NCBI GenBank assembly: GCA_014529385.2
Contig: CM043964.1
Coordinates: forward strand, 102,832,087 to 102,896,086
DNA from: Adiantum capillus-veneris
Lineage: Eukaryota; Streptophyta; Polypodiopsida; Polypodiales; Pteridaceae
Reading direction: 5' to 3'
DNA: 64,000 nt
Shown here: one piece after another, positions 11,104 to 22,016 of the stretch
Numbering within the stretch: position 1 is the first letter of the stretch
Layout of the letters: each line of letters opens with the position of its first letter
The notes under the pieces: generated by a model
What the model was told of the DNA's origin: nothing
The model's database searches: none
Seen by the model: only the letters and a program-made list of their open reading frames with translations
Position numbers and translations under genes: made by a program

Positions 11104-12397
11104 ATGATCTTCAACACTTACAAAGGATGAAAGAGAGGAGTTCAAATGTGTGCTAAGAAAGTTTCCTAGGCTTTTTGCTAAAGACTACACCGATGTACGT
11201 GGAGTAGATGTTGTTCAACACAAAATTGAGTTGAAGCCAGAGACCACACCTAAGGCTCATAAGCTACAAAGGCTAGGAGTCATCAAGGAATAGGCTTTAC
11301 TCACGGAGGTAAGAAAGCTTCTAGCAGCAGGTTTCATTTATCCAGTGGAGAATTCAGAGTGGGTCTCTCCCATTGTTGTCACTCCTAAGAAAAATGGCAA
11401 GTGGAGGGTGTGTGTGGATTACCGTCCACTCAATGAGGCAACAAAAAGAGATCACTTTTCCCTCCCATTTCAAGATGAGATACTAAATGAGGTAGCTGGT
11501 CATGAGAAGTACACTACGTGTGATGGCTACTCGGGTTACTTTCAACTAGGTATCGCATTGGAAGATCAGTTGAAAACAACCTTCATCACTCCTTGGGGTT
11601 GTTATACTTTTAGAGTCATGCCATTTGGGCTAACAAATGCTCCTGCAACTTTCCAATGCTTCATGAACATGGTGTTTCAAGCATTCTTTGGAAAGTACAT
11701 TAGGGTTTTTATTGATGATTTTTGCATTTATAGCTCAAAATCATTGCATCTACAAAGGGTAGAAGAAGGTTTAAAGAAGCTCTACGACATGGGAGGTCAA
11801 CTCAACCCCGACAAGTGTCACATAGGTGAGGATGAAGTGATCTTGCTTGGTCACAAGGTTTCCTATAAAGGCATTGAGGTGGATCCTTCAAAGGCAAAGG
11901 ATCTTATTGAGCTCCCATCGCCCAAGAATCTCAAAGAGGCCATCCCATTCATTCAAAAGGTGAAGTATATGTCACGCTTTATTCACTTAGCTTCGGAGTT
12001 GCTTCATCCTTTGCAAAAGTTGACACAACAAGTAGAATTTGCATGGTCTTATGAGCTTGAAGAGTACTTTTGTAACATTAAAGTCATTTTGTCAGAGCTA
12101 CCAATACTCATGCCTCCTTGTTGGGAGTACACATTCTTTGTTAGCTCTAGTGTTGGGAAGGAAACAATTGGTGCAGTTTTATTACAACAAGATCCCCACA
12201 ATACCAGGATGCGACCCATCTACTTTGCTAGTAGGGTCATGAATGCTTTGGAGAGAGGCTACACGAAGGCAGAACTCATGATGCTTTCTCTCATGTTTGC
12301 GGTGAGAAATTTTAGATTCTACTTGCTACCAAAACCTTTTGTAATTATCACCTGCAGAAAATTTATTTCCTTGGGTGTCATTTCAAATGAATCTTAG
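11104..12397 (+). pseudogene. pol: F reverse transcriptase and first RNase H
   Basis: Copies element RNA into DNA and removes the RNA strand. A pre-RT segment resumes at about 11107 and contains a TAG at 11291. The RT palm is well preserved in the frame 11345-12397: [28 protein letters not shown] and the catalytic F-I-D-D box at about 11709-11720. The thumb (LLGHKVS, GIEVDPSKAK) follows. RNase H is recognisable from GAVLLQQD, PIYFAS and A-E-L-M, but the first catalytic Asp, normally in a DAS motif, reads as Ser within FVSSSV. The frame breaks up after 12340. Confidence 0.85.
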
Positions 12398-13415
12398 CAC
12401 CAGGATCTCAAAGTGGATTATGGAATTGTAAGAGTTCCAATACTCTTTCAAGGTAGAAGATAGTGTGAGTGCACAATTGGCAGGGATCCTTACTTATAGG
12501 GTACATGAGAAGGAGATTAAGGTGCCTGAAGTAAAGACTCTACCATTGCCACCACCTAAAAGTATTCATAATGCTTTTACCTTGTTCTTTGATGGAGCTT
12601 CTCGACGAGTCAGAGGAAAAGCAGGGGGAGGGCTAGTATTGCTCAACCCAAGTGGAGAGGTGGTCATGAAAGAGAAGGTCAATCTACCAGGTTCAACTAG
12701 CAACAATGAAGCAGAATACGACACACTACTTCATGGTTTAAAGATATACATTGGCCAAGGTATACAACATCTCATGGTAAAAGGGGGTGTACTTCTCATT
12801 GTGAAGCAAATTTTAGGCATTTGGGCATGCAAGAATGAAAGCCTAAGGACAAAAGTTCATGCCATTCGTAGATTGTTTAATCAATTTGAAGAAGTGCAAC
12901 TATATCATATTCCTAGGAAACAGAATGAAGATGCCGATTTACTTGCACAGCAAGTAGTTACATGTGTTAAGAAAGAAGTGCAGGTCATCATGGTGGCAGC
13001 AACTGTCAAGCAACCGAGATACCAGGGATTGGAGTCATTGACTCCCATTATTAGCTACATTTTGGAGGGTGAGTTTCCACAAGACTTCACGAAGGCTCAG
13101 AAGAGGAGACTCATGAAAAAGGCAAGCGCGTATCTCTTTCTAGAAGGATCCCTCTATCAAAGAGGGAAGGATCAAGTGTGCAGAAGAGTACCAACTATCA
13201 AGGAGATTCCAACCATTCTAAAAGGTTTGCATGAAGAGGCATGTGGTGGTCATTTTGCCCAAGAGTTAACTGTGAAGAAGATTTTGCTTGCGGGGTATGT
13301 TTGGCCAAGTCTGCATGTGGATGTACAACATTGGTGTAAAAGTTGTCACAATTGTCAGGTAAATGGGAATAGAAGATTGGTTTATGGTCCAAGGAAAATC
13401 GTGCTTGCAAATTGA
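12398..13415 (+). pseudogene. pol: F second RNase H and integrase zinc-binding domain
   Basis: After a frame change, the open frame 12465-13415 carries an additional RNase H of the kind found in Tat elements: LFFDGASR with GGGLVLL, then NNEAEY, and finally a RKQNEDAD end with the last Asp. The second catalytic Asp, usual in a GDS motif, is replaced by Gly (GGVLLIV). The integrase N-terminal zinc-binding domain follows, with HEEACGGH and CKSCHNC as the two His and two Cys ligands. A TGA at 13413 replaces what is usually Trp just before the core domain. The dual RNase H is the best lineage marker in F. Confidence 0.82.
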
Positions 13416-14443
13416 CCCTTTGAAAAGTGGGGCATTGATGCTATGGGTCCTCTGCTTAGGACAAAAAATGGTAAACTCTACATTCTAGTGGCTGTAGGCT
13501 ATATGACTAGGTGGGTGGAAGCACAAAGTGTGGCAAAGGTAAATGAGAGGACAGTGAGCAAATTTGTCTACACTCATATTTGTTGTAGATTTGGCACACC
13601 TTTGGCTTGCTCACAGAAGTCTGTGAAGAACTTCACATTCTACATCATCATAATACACCCTACTATCCCCAATCAAATGGTTTGGTAGAAAAAGCTAATG
13701 ATATCATTGCATGCATCATTAGAAATATGGTGAAAAACAAGACAAAGTTGTGGGATGACTTCTTGGATGGTGCCTTGTGGGCGTATCGAACCACATATAG
13801 GGAAGCTACGGAGCTCACACCATTTCACTTGGTTTATGGTCAAGAGGCTTTACAACCAATTGAGCTCAACATTCCAACAATGCGATTTCATGGCAAAGAA
13901 ACACAAGATGATCAAGAAGCATGGATGGATCGACTTCTTACCTTAGCTGAGCTTGAGTGGAAAAGAGAAGCAGCATACGAGTGCTACAAGAGGAAAGCTA
14001 CGTAGGCGAAGGAGAAGCTTGACAAGAAACTAAAGGACAAAGGAATCAATGAAGGAGATCTTGTGCTAAGGTATGACAATCGACTCGATAATCATTTTGA
14101 TGCCAAATTTGAAACTAGATGGCAAGGGCCATACATAGTTAAGAAGGCATTCAATTCAAGTTACTATCAACTTATGGACTTGAATGGGAAAGAGCACTCT
14201 AGGAAGGTAAATGGTTATCGCTTGAAGCCCTATTTGAGTCGCCTTCTACCAAAGGATCTACCAACGATCTGTCAAAAGGCAACTATCTCATGTAAGTATT
14301 GTTACATGAAGCATGAGTGTAACTCTAGCCAAAATTCTGAGAGGCCAAACAATGAAGATCTCGTCAAGGATTCTGAAGCACTCTCTTTGGAAAGATGCTC
14401 TATGATGGTACATGAATATACCATCATCCTCGGGGATGTCTAA
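13416..14443 (+). pseudogene. pol: F integrase core and C-terminus
   Basis: Integrase joins the cDNA to host DNA. The core begins KWGIDAMGPL with the first catalytic Asp. A frame change near 13605-13620 destroys the region where the second catalytic Asp (SDxG) should stand. In the new frame, NTPYYPQSNGLVEKAN contains the catalytic Glu, and ALWAYRTTYR and TPFHLVYG follow as normal for plant gypsy integrase. A TAG interrupts at about 14003. The C-terminal segment (14063-14443) has WQGPYIV and then no chromodomain. The last codons run up to the 3' LTR. Confidence 0.8.
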
Positions 14444-16141
14444 TGATAGCCGTTTTTTGGCTTTCCATAATTGCCATAGTAAGCTACCTCACTCTATCAA
14501 ATAACTCAAACATTTTGGCTATCCCTACCATTTCACTGTATATAGGTGTGTGTGAGTTAGGGGACTTTTCCCATATCTTCTTAAAAACCCTTAATTAGCT
14601 AGTCACTGGGCTAGTTAAACCAATATATATATATATATATAAGTATATTATGGCCCATTTGTGTGTAAATATTTCATTGTATATAGGGCCTAAATAAAAG
14701 GATTTTTCATAATTATTTTGGTATTTATTTAAACATTTCTGCCTATGGTGTGTTATTTATGCTATGTACATTGACTCACCATTACCATATTTTTTCTTAC
14801 CATTTTGCATACTCTTTATTCCATATAAAAATAATTTCATGCAAGCTTCTCTTATTTTTGGTGTAACTCCATCCCAACAAAAATCCAAAAAAACTAGTTC
14901 TATTTATGTGTATATTTTTTCACTATTGTGATTTTTTCCTTGCTACATCTATTCTCTATTACTCTCATAAATTAGACCACCAAAAATATTCATCTTTTTA
15001 TGGTAGACTTATAATGAGAGAGATTTATTTTGACCCCTTTATATTTTTTGCACCTATATTATTTATATTTGACATATACATATTTTTTTAGACCCCCCAA
15101 TATTTGATTTTCTTAGTTGTACTATTCACTTATATCATGATCTCAACAATATCTTCAATGATAGACCTACCAAATAAGGTCAAGGGTATGTGGCATGCAT
15201 GGGGAGCTCACTCTTGGAGGTATTCAAAAGAATCATCCAAAGAAGGACCTCACAAGGACTTTGTGCAGTGTAAAAAACAGTAGGTTTTGCTGAATTTTTA
15301 AAGATCGCATGCTACCCGAATTTGAAAATGTGATACAAACAAAAGTTGTAGCTCGTGAGCTGAACTTTTACCTCAAATGTTTTCATTTTTTTTTGAGCTA
15401 CGAGCTGTGACCTATGATTTTATTGGTGGACCCCAGTTTGCTAGCCACACTCCCTCTTCCACTTTATCATTTTCCTCTTTCACACACACTTCTCCACTCA
15501 TCATCCCTACCTTTCTCACCACTCCTCTCTGCACCCTACTCACCTTCTTCTCGACCTTGAAGAATAAGAGAAACCATGGTGAACTCATGTCTCCTACACA
15601 CACTTCCATTCCAAAATTGACCACCTAGTCTCATTTTTCCTCATCCATATTACCCCTATCTATCAAAAAACCCCAAAATTCAGCCTCTTCTCTTGAAAAA
15701 CAACATCATGGTGATTGATTACTCATGTTCACTTACCTTGGCTTCCAAGGAAGGTCAAGAGTGGAGAAAAAACGTACCGTCAAAGCTACTGGACCGTCAA
15801 CAAGCGTCAAAATTGACCCTACTCAAGACACTTGGAGCATCAACATTGTAAGAAATCCATGTTTTCTTACCTATTAAGAGTTTTTTCTTCCTTATTTGTA
15901 TCCTACATGGATACTCCCATTGTAAATATCCAATTCCATTTGTAAATCAATAAAAATACTAACTCTACTAATTTACTAACACTAACCTACTATGAAAATT
16001 CCTATCATCTCCACTTCTCTCCTCTCTCTTCTTCATCTATCCACACCAACTTCTTGATAATTCCAAGCAAAAGAAATTAGATAAGTGTTGAAAATATAGC
16101 CCAGCCATGGTTAGAGGAGTAACCCTAGCCTTCAAAATTGC

Positions 16142-16150
16142 TATAAAAGG
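16142..16150 (+). promoter_or_regulatory. TATA box of F 3' LTR
   Basis: TATAAAAGG, the counterpart of 7387-7395. Confidence 0.55.
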
Positions 16151-16806
16151 AGGGTGTAGCTAGCACAAATGGGAGAGCCATAAGCAAGAGCACTATGCTA
16201 TAGGTTGAGAAGCCAAGCTCAACCTCTCTAGAAGGAGCTCTTGAGTGGAATCTCATTGTCTTATGCATATGCATGTGTTGTATTAGGGGTGATTAGCAAG
16301 GGAACTCTATGCCATTGTAAGAGAGAGTGATCATTCAATTGAGAGTAGGAAATCTATCATTTCTCCTACTAGTGTAAGCCCAACATTTGCTGAATCAAGG
16401 AGGGTGGATTTGGAGTAAGCTTGGATACTTTGTCTCTCTTCCAACGTGAAGTAATGGACAACAATGATGTGTAAGTGTCTTGGTGTTTTTTTTTTAAAGT
16501 TCTTGATAGCTTGTCTCTAGGTGTTGTCATCAATTTAGCCATAATTCCCACATACTGTAAGAGGGCGACAGGGTGGAGAGGACTACCCTGGCTTTAAGAC
16601 AGTGATTGGGTGGCTTTTCTTGTGATGTGTTGTGGTGTAATTTACTCAAGCTATGTTGAACAAATACTTATCTCACTTTCATTGGTCATGACAAATTTGT
16701 AAGAAGGTATTAGTGCAACAATCACCCCCTCCCCCTTCCCTCTTTTTCTTATATATATAATTGTGTTTTCTTGATCACTGTTGAACATTTCAAAGCAGCC
16801 CGAGCA

Positions 16807-16809
<3 letters not shown>

Positions 16810-16879
<70 letters not shown>
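16810..16879. repeat. (CT)n microsatellite in 3' LTR of F
   Basis: About 70 bases of CT, twice the length of the 5' LTR copy. It produces repetitive Ser-Leu or Arg-Glu open frames on both strands that are not genes. Confidence 0.95.
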
Positions 16880-16880
<1 letters not shown>

Positions 16881-17053
16881 GCGTCCCAATTCGCATCCAA
16901 AACTAGGTGGTGCCCCAAATTTGTGTAGGGTTAGGTTGCGGGTTTGTGTGTGTGTTTGCTGTTTTTTCCAACCCCAACCCAATTGAGCAGCACGGGAGCC
17001 TAGAAAAGTGCTTAGAGGCTACTCTTGTTGTTGCCCGCCCCGGGCCGCCTTCA

Positions 17054-17669
17054 GCGCTACTTCCTATTCGTTCGTCCATTGTAAATCCGACTGCATCATC
17101 ATGCTAGGCAGAGCTACGCATTGACGCCAAGCATTCCTTGCAGAACGAAGCGAACACGCTTGTGCATCTACGAGCTATTTGTGGCTGTAAGTATATCAAA
17201 TGATGTCTATTTTTTGCTTGCAAAGTAGTCGTTAGAATCGTAGCAACATAAGATATGCATAGGTACTGATGGATTTCAGTTTTGGGCACTTCCAAAATTT
17301 AGCTTTGTCTTTATACATGTTTTTTATTAATGGGTTTAGAGCTAGGATTTTGAGTGTAGAGGCTTTGGGACACGTGTATCCTAGTGAGGGGATGGTGTTC
17401 CTTAAGTTTCATACGATTCTGGTATGATTTTGTGAGTTTCCTTTCGTTTTTGTGTATGTGGGTTGAGTGGTGTAGTTGAGGTAGTGAGATTCTAGATTGT
17501 GGTTTAGTTGGCCTTCCAAAGTGTTGTATGTGTAGGATGTTCTCAGCATGACAAGCTAAAGATATTTCCTCTGTGTGCCTATCATGTCATTTGTGTCCTC
17601 GATTGACATTATGTTGATCTAGGTTGTGTTGAATGCACTTTATAGGTCATGTGATTCGCTCCCACAACA
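17054..17669 (+). repeat. Element G: 3' part of a decayed LTR
   Basis: The sequence resembles in layout the last two thirds of A's LTR: a CGCTACTTCC-like block, then a GTAAG splice-donor-like site near 17190, then about 480 bases ending CCCACA. Directly after follows what looks like a decayed primer site (17670-17690). Its 5' part is missing, apparently removed or displaced by element F. G is inferred to be a distant relative of A and B. Confidence 0.45.
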
Positions 17670-17690
17670 TTTACGCTGTTTGTCGAGGAT
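17670..17690 (+). other. Decayed Asp-tRNA-type primer site of G
   Basis: TTTACGCTGTTTGTCGAGGAT can be aligned with the TTTGGCGCCG...GGGGAT type primer site seen in A, with C-to-T and G-to-A differences and one small gap. The alignment is by eye and modest. Confidence 0.4.
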
Positions 17691-19118
17691 ACAAGGACTT
17701 AGGTAGGTATTCCTACTAACACTCGTGTGATGGTTTCTTGCTTTAGTTTTGGCTAAAGAAAACATTTTTGTCAAGTGGATTCGGAAGAGGTTATTCTGAG
17801 ATCAAGTGGATAGCTTGGAAGTGTGATTCTTGCCAAGGTTTGCAACTAGGTAGTATTAGTTGTAGATTAGATTAGTTGTTGTGATCGAGTGGTTTGTGAG
17901 GGGATAAAAGCGTTTGCTAATACGTGTGTGGCAATGAAGCATTTTTCTACTCATAGATACAAAACCCCATATGATTTGTAGGAGTAGCTTTAGGTAAGGA
18001 ATCTGATTTTGATCTAGAGATATTCATCATTGATCTATTTGCTAAGTGATGTTTACATTCATGAGATTCTCTAAAAAGTCTACTTTTGAGAAAAAATTGC
18101 AATAAACAACTTTCTATTGATATATTTTTCATAACTGATTAATGCTGAGAATTTAAGAGGGCATGTGCAAGAGTTCTATGTACAAAAACTGTAATTCTGT
18201 AAACTTGGACATCATACACATATGATATTTCAAGAGGCATCTGGAGACCAAAATTGAAAATTTTGACTGCACCAAAGTGTTCATAAGGGGTGTTTTACCC
18301 CAAGTACACCTTGAGACTAGTGTTTTGACCCACCCATGACACCCAAAAGATAAAATACGGAGTGTCTGAAATAGACAATATTGAAACTTGTGATTATGAG
18401 AACATTTTTGCATGAAAATTGGTAGAAGTGCTTGAAAACTAGTGCTTGAGGATGCTTGTGAATGAATTTTGTCCAAAAATTCATCAGTAGACATCATACA
18501 CGTATGATGTCGCAAGCGTGATTCTGGCAAAAAAAAAGAACTTTTGACATTATACCCATGTATTGCATGTTGTGTTGAGCACATACACCAAATTTATATC
18601 ATTTGGGCTTATAGTTTGAAAACTACGGAGATTTTACTATTTTAGGGAATTTCCTTGTCAAAAAGTGACGGTTTTGTGCAATTTTGACATCCAAAATTTG
18701 TTGTGAGCACATATTCTTGTTGTACACACTAAGGAGTACATTGGGTAGAAATTGAATCCTATTTTCACCACCTAGAAATCATATGAATATGATGTCTTAG
18801 AGGCCAAATCTGAGGTCAAAAGTTACAACTGAGTGCACCCTTGTGATCTACAGATTTTAGGAAGTATATAGGCCTAATTTCATTATATTTGAAGCATTTT
18901 TGGGCTTGCAAAGACCATAAGATGCATCTAGACAAGTGAATGCTTGTGTTGGCCATAAATTGCACAAAAATTGGTCACATTTGATCTTGAAAGTTGTTGT
19001 GAGTTGCCAGTTTAGTGAGGAATCTTTGGAGTGAAATTCACTTCTTTCTGACCAGTTAGTGTTAGCAGCAAGCTAACACTAACTCTGGAGTGAAATTCAC
19101 TTCATTCTGACCAGTTAG
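17691..19118 (+). repeat. Leader of element G with spaced palindromes
   Basis: About 1.4 kb with no supported gene; a 143-codon frame on the - strand (18153-18584) has no recognisable domain. Three palindromes are evenly placed: ATCATA-CACA-TATGAT centred near 18218, ACATCATAC-AC-GTATGATGT at 18491-18510, and ATCATAT-GA-ATATGAT at 18778-18793. Centres are about 282 and 285 bases apart. A fourth inverted repeat centred at 19069 falls at the next step but overlaps the start of A's LTR sequence. The layout matches the leaders of A and B. Confidence 0.55.
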
Positions 19119-19137
19119 TGTTAGCAGCAAGCTAACA
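19027..19137 (+). repeat. 59-bp offset tandem duplication across the A LTR boundary
   Basis: Positions 19027-19078 and 19086-19137 match with one or two differences. Each copy contains flanking sequence (GGAGTGAAATTCACTTC) plus the first 19 bases of the A LTR, TGTTAGCAGCAAGCTAACA. Only the second copy continues into the LTR, so the LTR proper is taken to start at 19119. In the first copy the LTR tip lies within a 13-bp-arm hairpin (19054-19066 against 19072-19084, loop AGCAA). Confidence 0.8.
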
Positions 19138-19349
19138 TGGATACCAGGAGTACCATTTTATGGAGCTCTCATTGTAAAACACTTATTATTTTTTATAAAT
19201 AGGGAATATTGTCACTCTTATTTTTTGGATAAACCTTGTAATTGATGAGCCGGGGCTACAAGCTTTCAGATTGTATCAACTTGTCATTACCTATCCTTAG
19301 TTAGAGCTCCCAAATGATTAGTTTTGACCACCAAAAACCTTGGCTAAGG

Positions 19350-19358
19350 TATAAAAGC
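19350..19358 (+). promoter_or_regulatory. TATA box of A LTR
   Basis: TATAAAAGC; the same block occurs in both LTRs of B (57884-57891 and 25801-25808, reversed). About 140 bases downstream lies the donor-like site. Confidence 0.6.
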
Positions 19359-19483
19359 CAATTTTTGTAAGTTTTAGATAATGAAATACACAGCATGAGC
19401 TAACGGTGCTCACTTCTCTCCTTCTCGCGCTTCCTACTTCCTCTCTGGTTGTCACATTACAGTCACGTTTGTTGCATTGCAAC

Positions 19484-19494
19484 CGCAGGTAAGA
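19484..19494 (+). other. Splice-donor-like site in A LTR
   Basis: CCGCAG/GTAAGAG, with GT at 19489. It is conserved in B's 5' LTR (reverse of about 57732-57745) and changed to ATAAGAG in B's 3' LTR. G has GTAAGTAT in a comparable place. Use as a splice donor is inferred. Confidence 0.45.
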
Positions 19495-20040
19495 GCTCTA
19501 TGCATTGACATAAACACATCACGGTATTTCGTAGCTTTTGGCATCGCCAACCCATGGCCTAATTTCATCATAAGTAGGAATTTACACTTCAAAATAAAAA
19601 ACTAAGTAGAGACGGGGTATTGGGGCATCATTGCTAAGCATTTAGGTGCATTCTGGGTCGAAAATGACTAGGTCAAAAATCCAATGCTATTAATAATCGC
19701 AATTTTGTTGCTTGACCTAAAGTGGGGTTTGAGACCATAAGCATGTGTGCTTAGGTTGTATAAACATGTCGTAGAAGTTTCTCTATGTTTGCATGTCATT
19801 TGATGCTGTAACGGATGTGATTTGTTTGCTGATGAGCGATTGGCTTTTGGTGATTTCAGTCACTTGAGTGTAGCTTGAGTTAGATGCGAATTGTTATTTG
19901 TTTTTCGAGAGATTGACAACCTCTTGTAGCCTCTATGCACTAGTTGAGTCAGCTTCATCCCATGGATTGACAATTTAATTGTGGTTCTTGCTAAAACTGC
20001 AAGAAGATAGGATAGTGAGGTTAGACAACCGTCCCACATT

Positions 20041-20061
20041 TGGCGCCGCTGCAGGGGATCG
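20041..20061 (+). other. Primer binding site of A, Asp-tRNA type
   Basis: TGGCGCCGCTGCAGGGGAT begins two bases after the LTR. Athila- and Ogre-type elements use TGGCGCCGTTGCCGGGG, complementary to the 3' end of Asp-tRNA; two differences are seen here. Confidence 0.72.
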
Positions 20062-22016
20062 AAGAGACTTAAACTAGGGAAAACCACAAGCGTCTTGTGA
20101 AGTTATCCTATAACTTCCTCTAGAATCTCCTAGAGTAAAAACTTTCTTTTTAGAACTGCATAGCTTAAGATTGTCGTCTTTTGCTGTGTAAGGGTAGCTT
20201 GGAAGTAATCGTACTTGTCGAGTGCCTTTTTGATTGTAGGATTGTAGAATTAGATTAGGATTGTGAGAATGATTGATAGACGAAACAAGTCTTAAGATCA
20301 ATGCTCAGAAAACCATAAAAACAAGAAAACGAGTGTTTGTGGACACTTTCCACAACCCCACTGCATGACAACCTAGGAGTAGGGTAAGTAGGATCTGAGG
20401 TGGATTTCAGAACATTGCTCTCTCCAAAAGAATCATTGTGAGTTGTATTTAAAGTTGAAAAATTTCAGGTCTATGGCTAGAAATAGCACAAAAAGACTCC
20501 AAACCACTCAATCCAACTGGAGAGTATGCTTAAAAGTTGTATGCACCATGGGTAAGTTCAAGTACACTTTGAGGTAAAAATTTCAAGAGTTTGCAAAAAC
20601 TCAAATTGTTTACTTTTTCTTGATATTTTAGGCCAAATTAAGTTTTGACTTCATTCATAGGCTTAAAACAAATCATGAAAAGACTGTCCATGAAAAAAGT
20701 GCAAAAAATTATTTATTTTGGGCATAAAATAAATAATCACGATTATTTACTTTCAGCTCAAAATTGACCGAGGTTGATACTAGTGACTCATTGCATGTGT
20801 ACAAACAACTTTTGGAAAGACACATTGGATTTGGATCACCAAACTGGCAAAATACTGGGAAAAACTAAAGTTTGTACTGAGTTTTTGAAACTTGAGTGTA
20901 AATTGGGAAAAAATAGTCCAAACTTGATGAAAAATTGATTCATAGGCTTGTATTGATGTGATAGACATGTGTACATGCTCATTGACCAAAAAGATGCAAA
21001 AATTTGGCAATAGTAAGTAATCACGATTATTTACATTTGCCCATTTTTCAACTTTTTTGACTAAGTTAGCATACTACTGGTTTTACCATGTTGTAATAAG
21101 CCCACAAACCAAATTTGGTAAGATTTGGATCATTGGATTGAAAATTGTGACCAAATTTGCAAAGTGAGTCTACGGACATAAAATTGATGACCATTTCACC
21201 AAAAATAGTCGAAACTTGATGAAACTTGGCTAGAGACTTTAAGTTGAAGTGCTTAACAAATCTGTGTCAAGATTGGGACAAAAACTTGCAAAAAACAGTC
21301 AAAGTAAATAATCACGATTATTTACATCTGCTTCAAAATTTGGTAATCTTGCATATTTTAGCATATCACAAGGTCAAGCATATAAAGTAGACCACACAAA
21401 TCAATTTTGGTGAAATTGGATCACAAAAGTGAGACTTAAGCCAAATTCTTGAAATCAGAGTCTGCAGACACGAAACAATTGATAAACTTGAACAAATTTT
21501 GTCCAAACTTGTTGAAACTTATCCAAGGACCTTAACAGGTTGTATACTTGGCAAACCAAGCCAGAGAGTGTAAAAATTTGTCAAAAGTAAATAATTGTGA
21601 TTATTTACTACTACTACACAGAGCCATCATTTTTTACTTTTGAACTTGTACAGTGATAGACCAGCATAATACAAAGCTACCGGACAATTTTGGGTTCAAT
21701 CAGATCCAAATTGGTACATGTTCACTCAGTTTCTAGGTTGCAGATTAATCCTTTGATTTTTGCCAAAGTCTAGTTGAAATCTCAACTGCACTGAATTAGC
21801 TCAATTTGCAGTGATACACATAGACCAATCATAATAGCTAGCAGAAACTATATTATCCTTGTGGTAGAATAGCTAACTTGATCAAATTTGTATAGGAATC
21901 AGGTTGCAGACGAGGAATCGGTAGCTCAGACAGAAAATGCAATCCAGTCAAGTGAAAGAAATTGACAACAAGTCAATCCAAAGGTAAGTACTCTATCCAG
22001 GGCTTCATGAGTCTAT
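20062..22016 (+). other. Leader of A with four 285-bp palindromic units
   Basis: Nearly 2 kb without a gene. Palindromes of the form GTAAATAATC-AC-GATTATTTAC stand at 20730-20749, 21013-21034, 21304-21325 and 21587-21608; centres are 284, 291 and 283 bases apart. The sequence between them is diverged but alignable (recurring GGATCA, GTCTRCRGACA and AAACTTG..GAAACTT stretches), so these are old tandem units. B's leader has the same arrangement. Confidence 0.8.
21902..21990 (+). other. Acceptor-like and donor-like splice sites before A gag
   Basis: GGTTGCAG/ACGAGG (exon start 21910) and CCAAAG/GTAAGTAC (GT at 21984) flank a 74-base segment just upstream of gag. Both are kept in B (reverse of about 55330-55410). 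Together with the LTR donor they could define an intron of about 2.4 kb covering the primer site and palindromes. Splicing itself is inferred. Confidence 0.4.

Larger units (their letters stand above)
5621..17053 (+). mobile_element. Element F: Tat-like Ty3/gypsy retrotransposon with two RNase H domains
   Basis: About 11.4 kb from LTR to LTR. Both LTRs begin TGATAGCCGTTTTTCGGC or nearly so and stay closely similar over 2.6 kb. Between them lie, in order on the + strand, gag, protease, reverse transcriptase, RNase H, a second RNase H and integrase. RT-RNH-extra RNH-IN is the order known for the Tat/Ogre branch of plant gypsy elements. There is no chromodomain at the integrase C-terminus. The coding region has at least one stop in each main block and several frame changes, so this copy is dead. 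A MITE-like insertion splits pol at 10817-11103. The ends lack an obvious matching 5-bp duplication (GGCCC before, GCGCT after), so the 3' end point or the flank may be altered. Confidence 0.88.
14444..17053 (+). repeat. 3' LTR of element F
   Basis: About 2.61 kb, beginning TGATAGCCG and ending near CCGCCTTCA. Differences from the 5' LTR are mainly single bases, a 10-base gap near 15200 and microsatellite lengths. A weak polypurine stretch (CGGGGATG) stands about six bases before it. Confidence 0.86.
19119..20038 (+). repeat. 5' LTR of element A
   Basis: 920 bp, TG at 19119 and CA at 20037-20038. Similar over its whole length, in reverse, to 57192-58112 (921 bp). The outer tip TGTTAGC-AGCAA-GCTAACA is a perfect small hairpin. 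A TATA box stands at 19350 and a splice-donor-like GTAAG at 19489. Confidence 0.88.

Noticed and set aside
16749-16986. Ser-Leu and Arg-Glu repeat frames at the CT tract
   Set aside because: Pure microsatellite translation within an LTR.
5616-17058. Target duplication for F
   Set aside because: GGCCC before and GCGCT after do not match under the chosen ends; a GGCC-type match needs an LTR end without CA, so I leave it open.
18153-18584. 143-codon frame on the - strand in G's leader
   Set aside because: No recognisable domain, spans a palindrome and periodic repeat, and the rest of the leader has no such frame.
20730-21608. CRISPR-like array of spaced palindromes
   Set aside because: Spacing of about 285 bp, plant retroelement context and diverged tandem units; repeats are not separated by short unique spacers.
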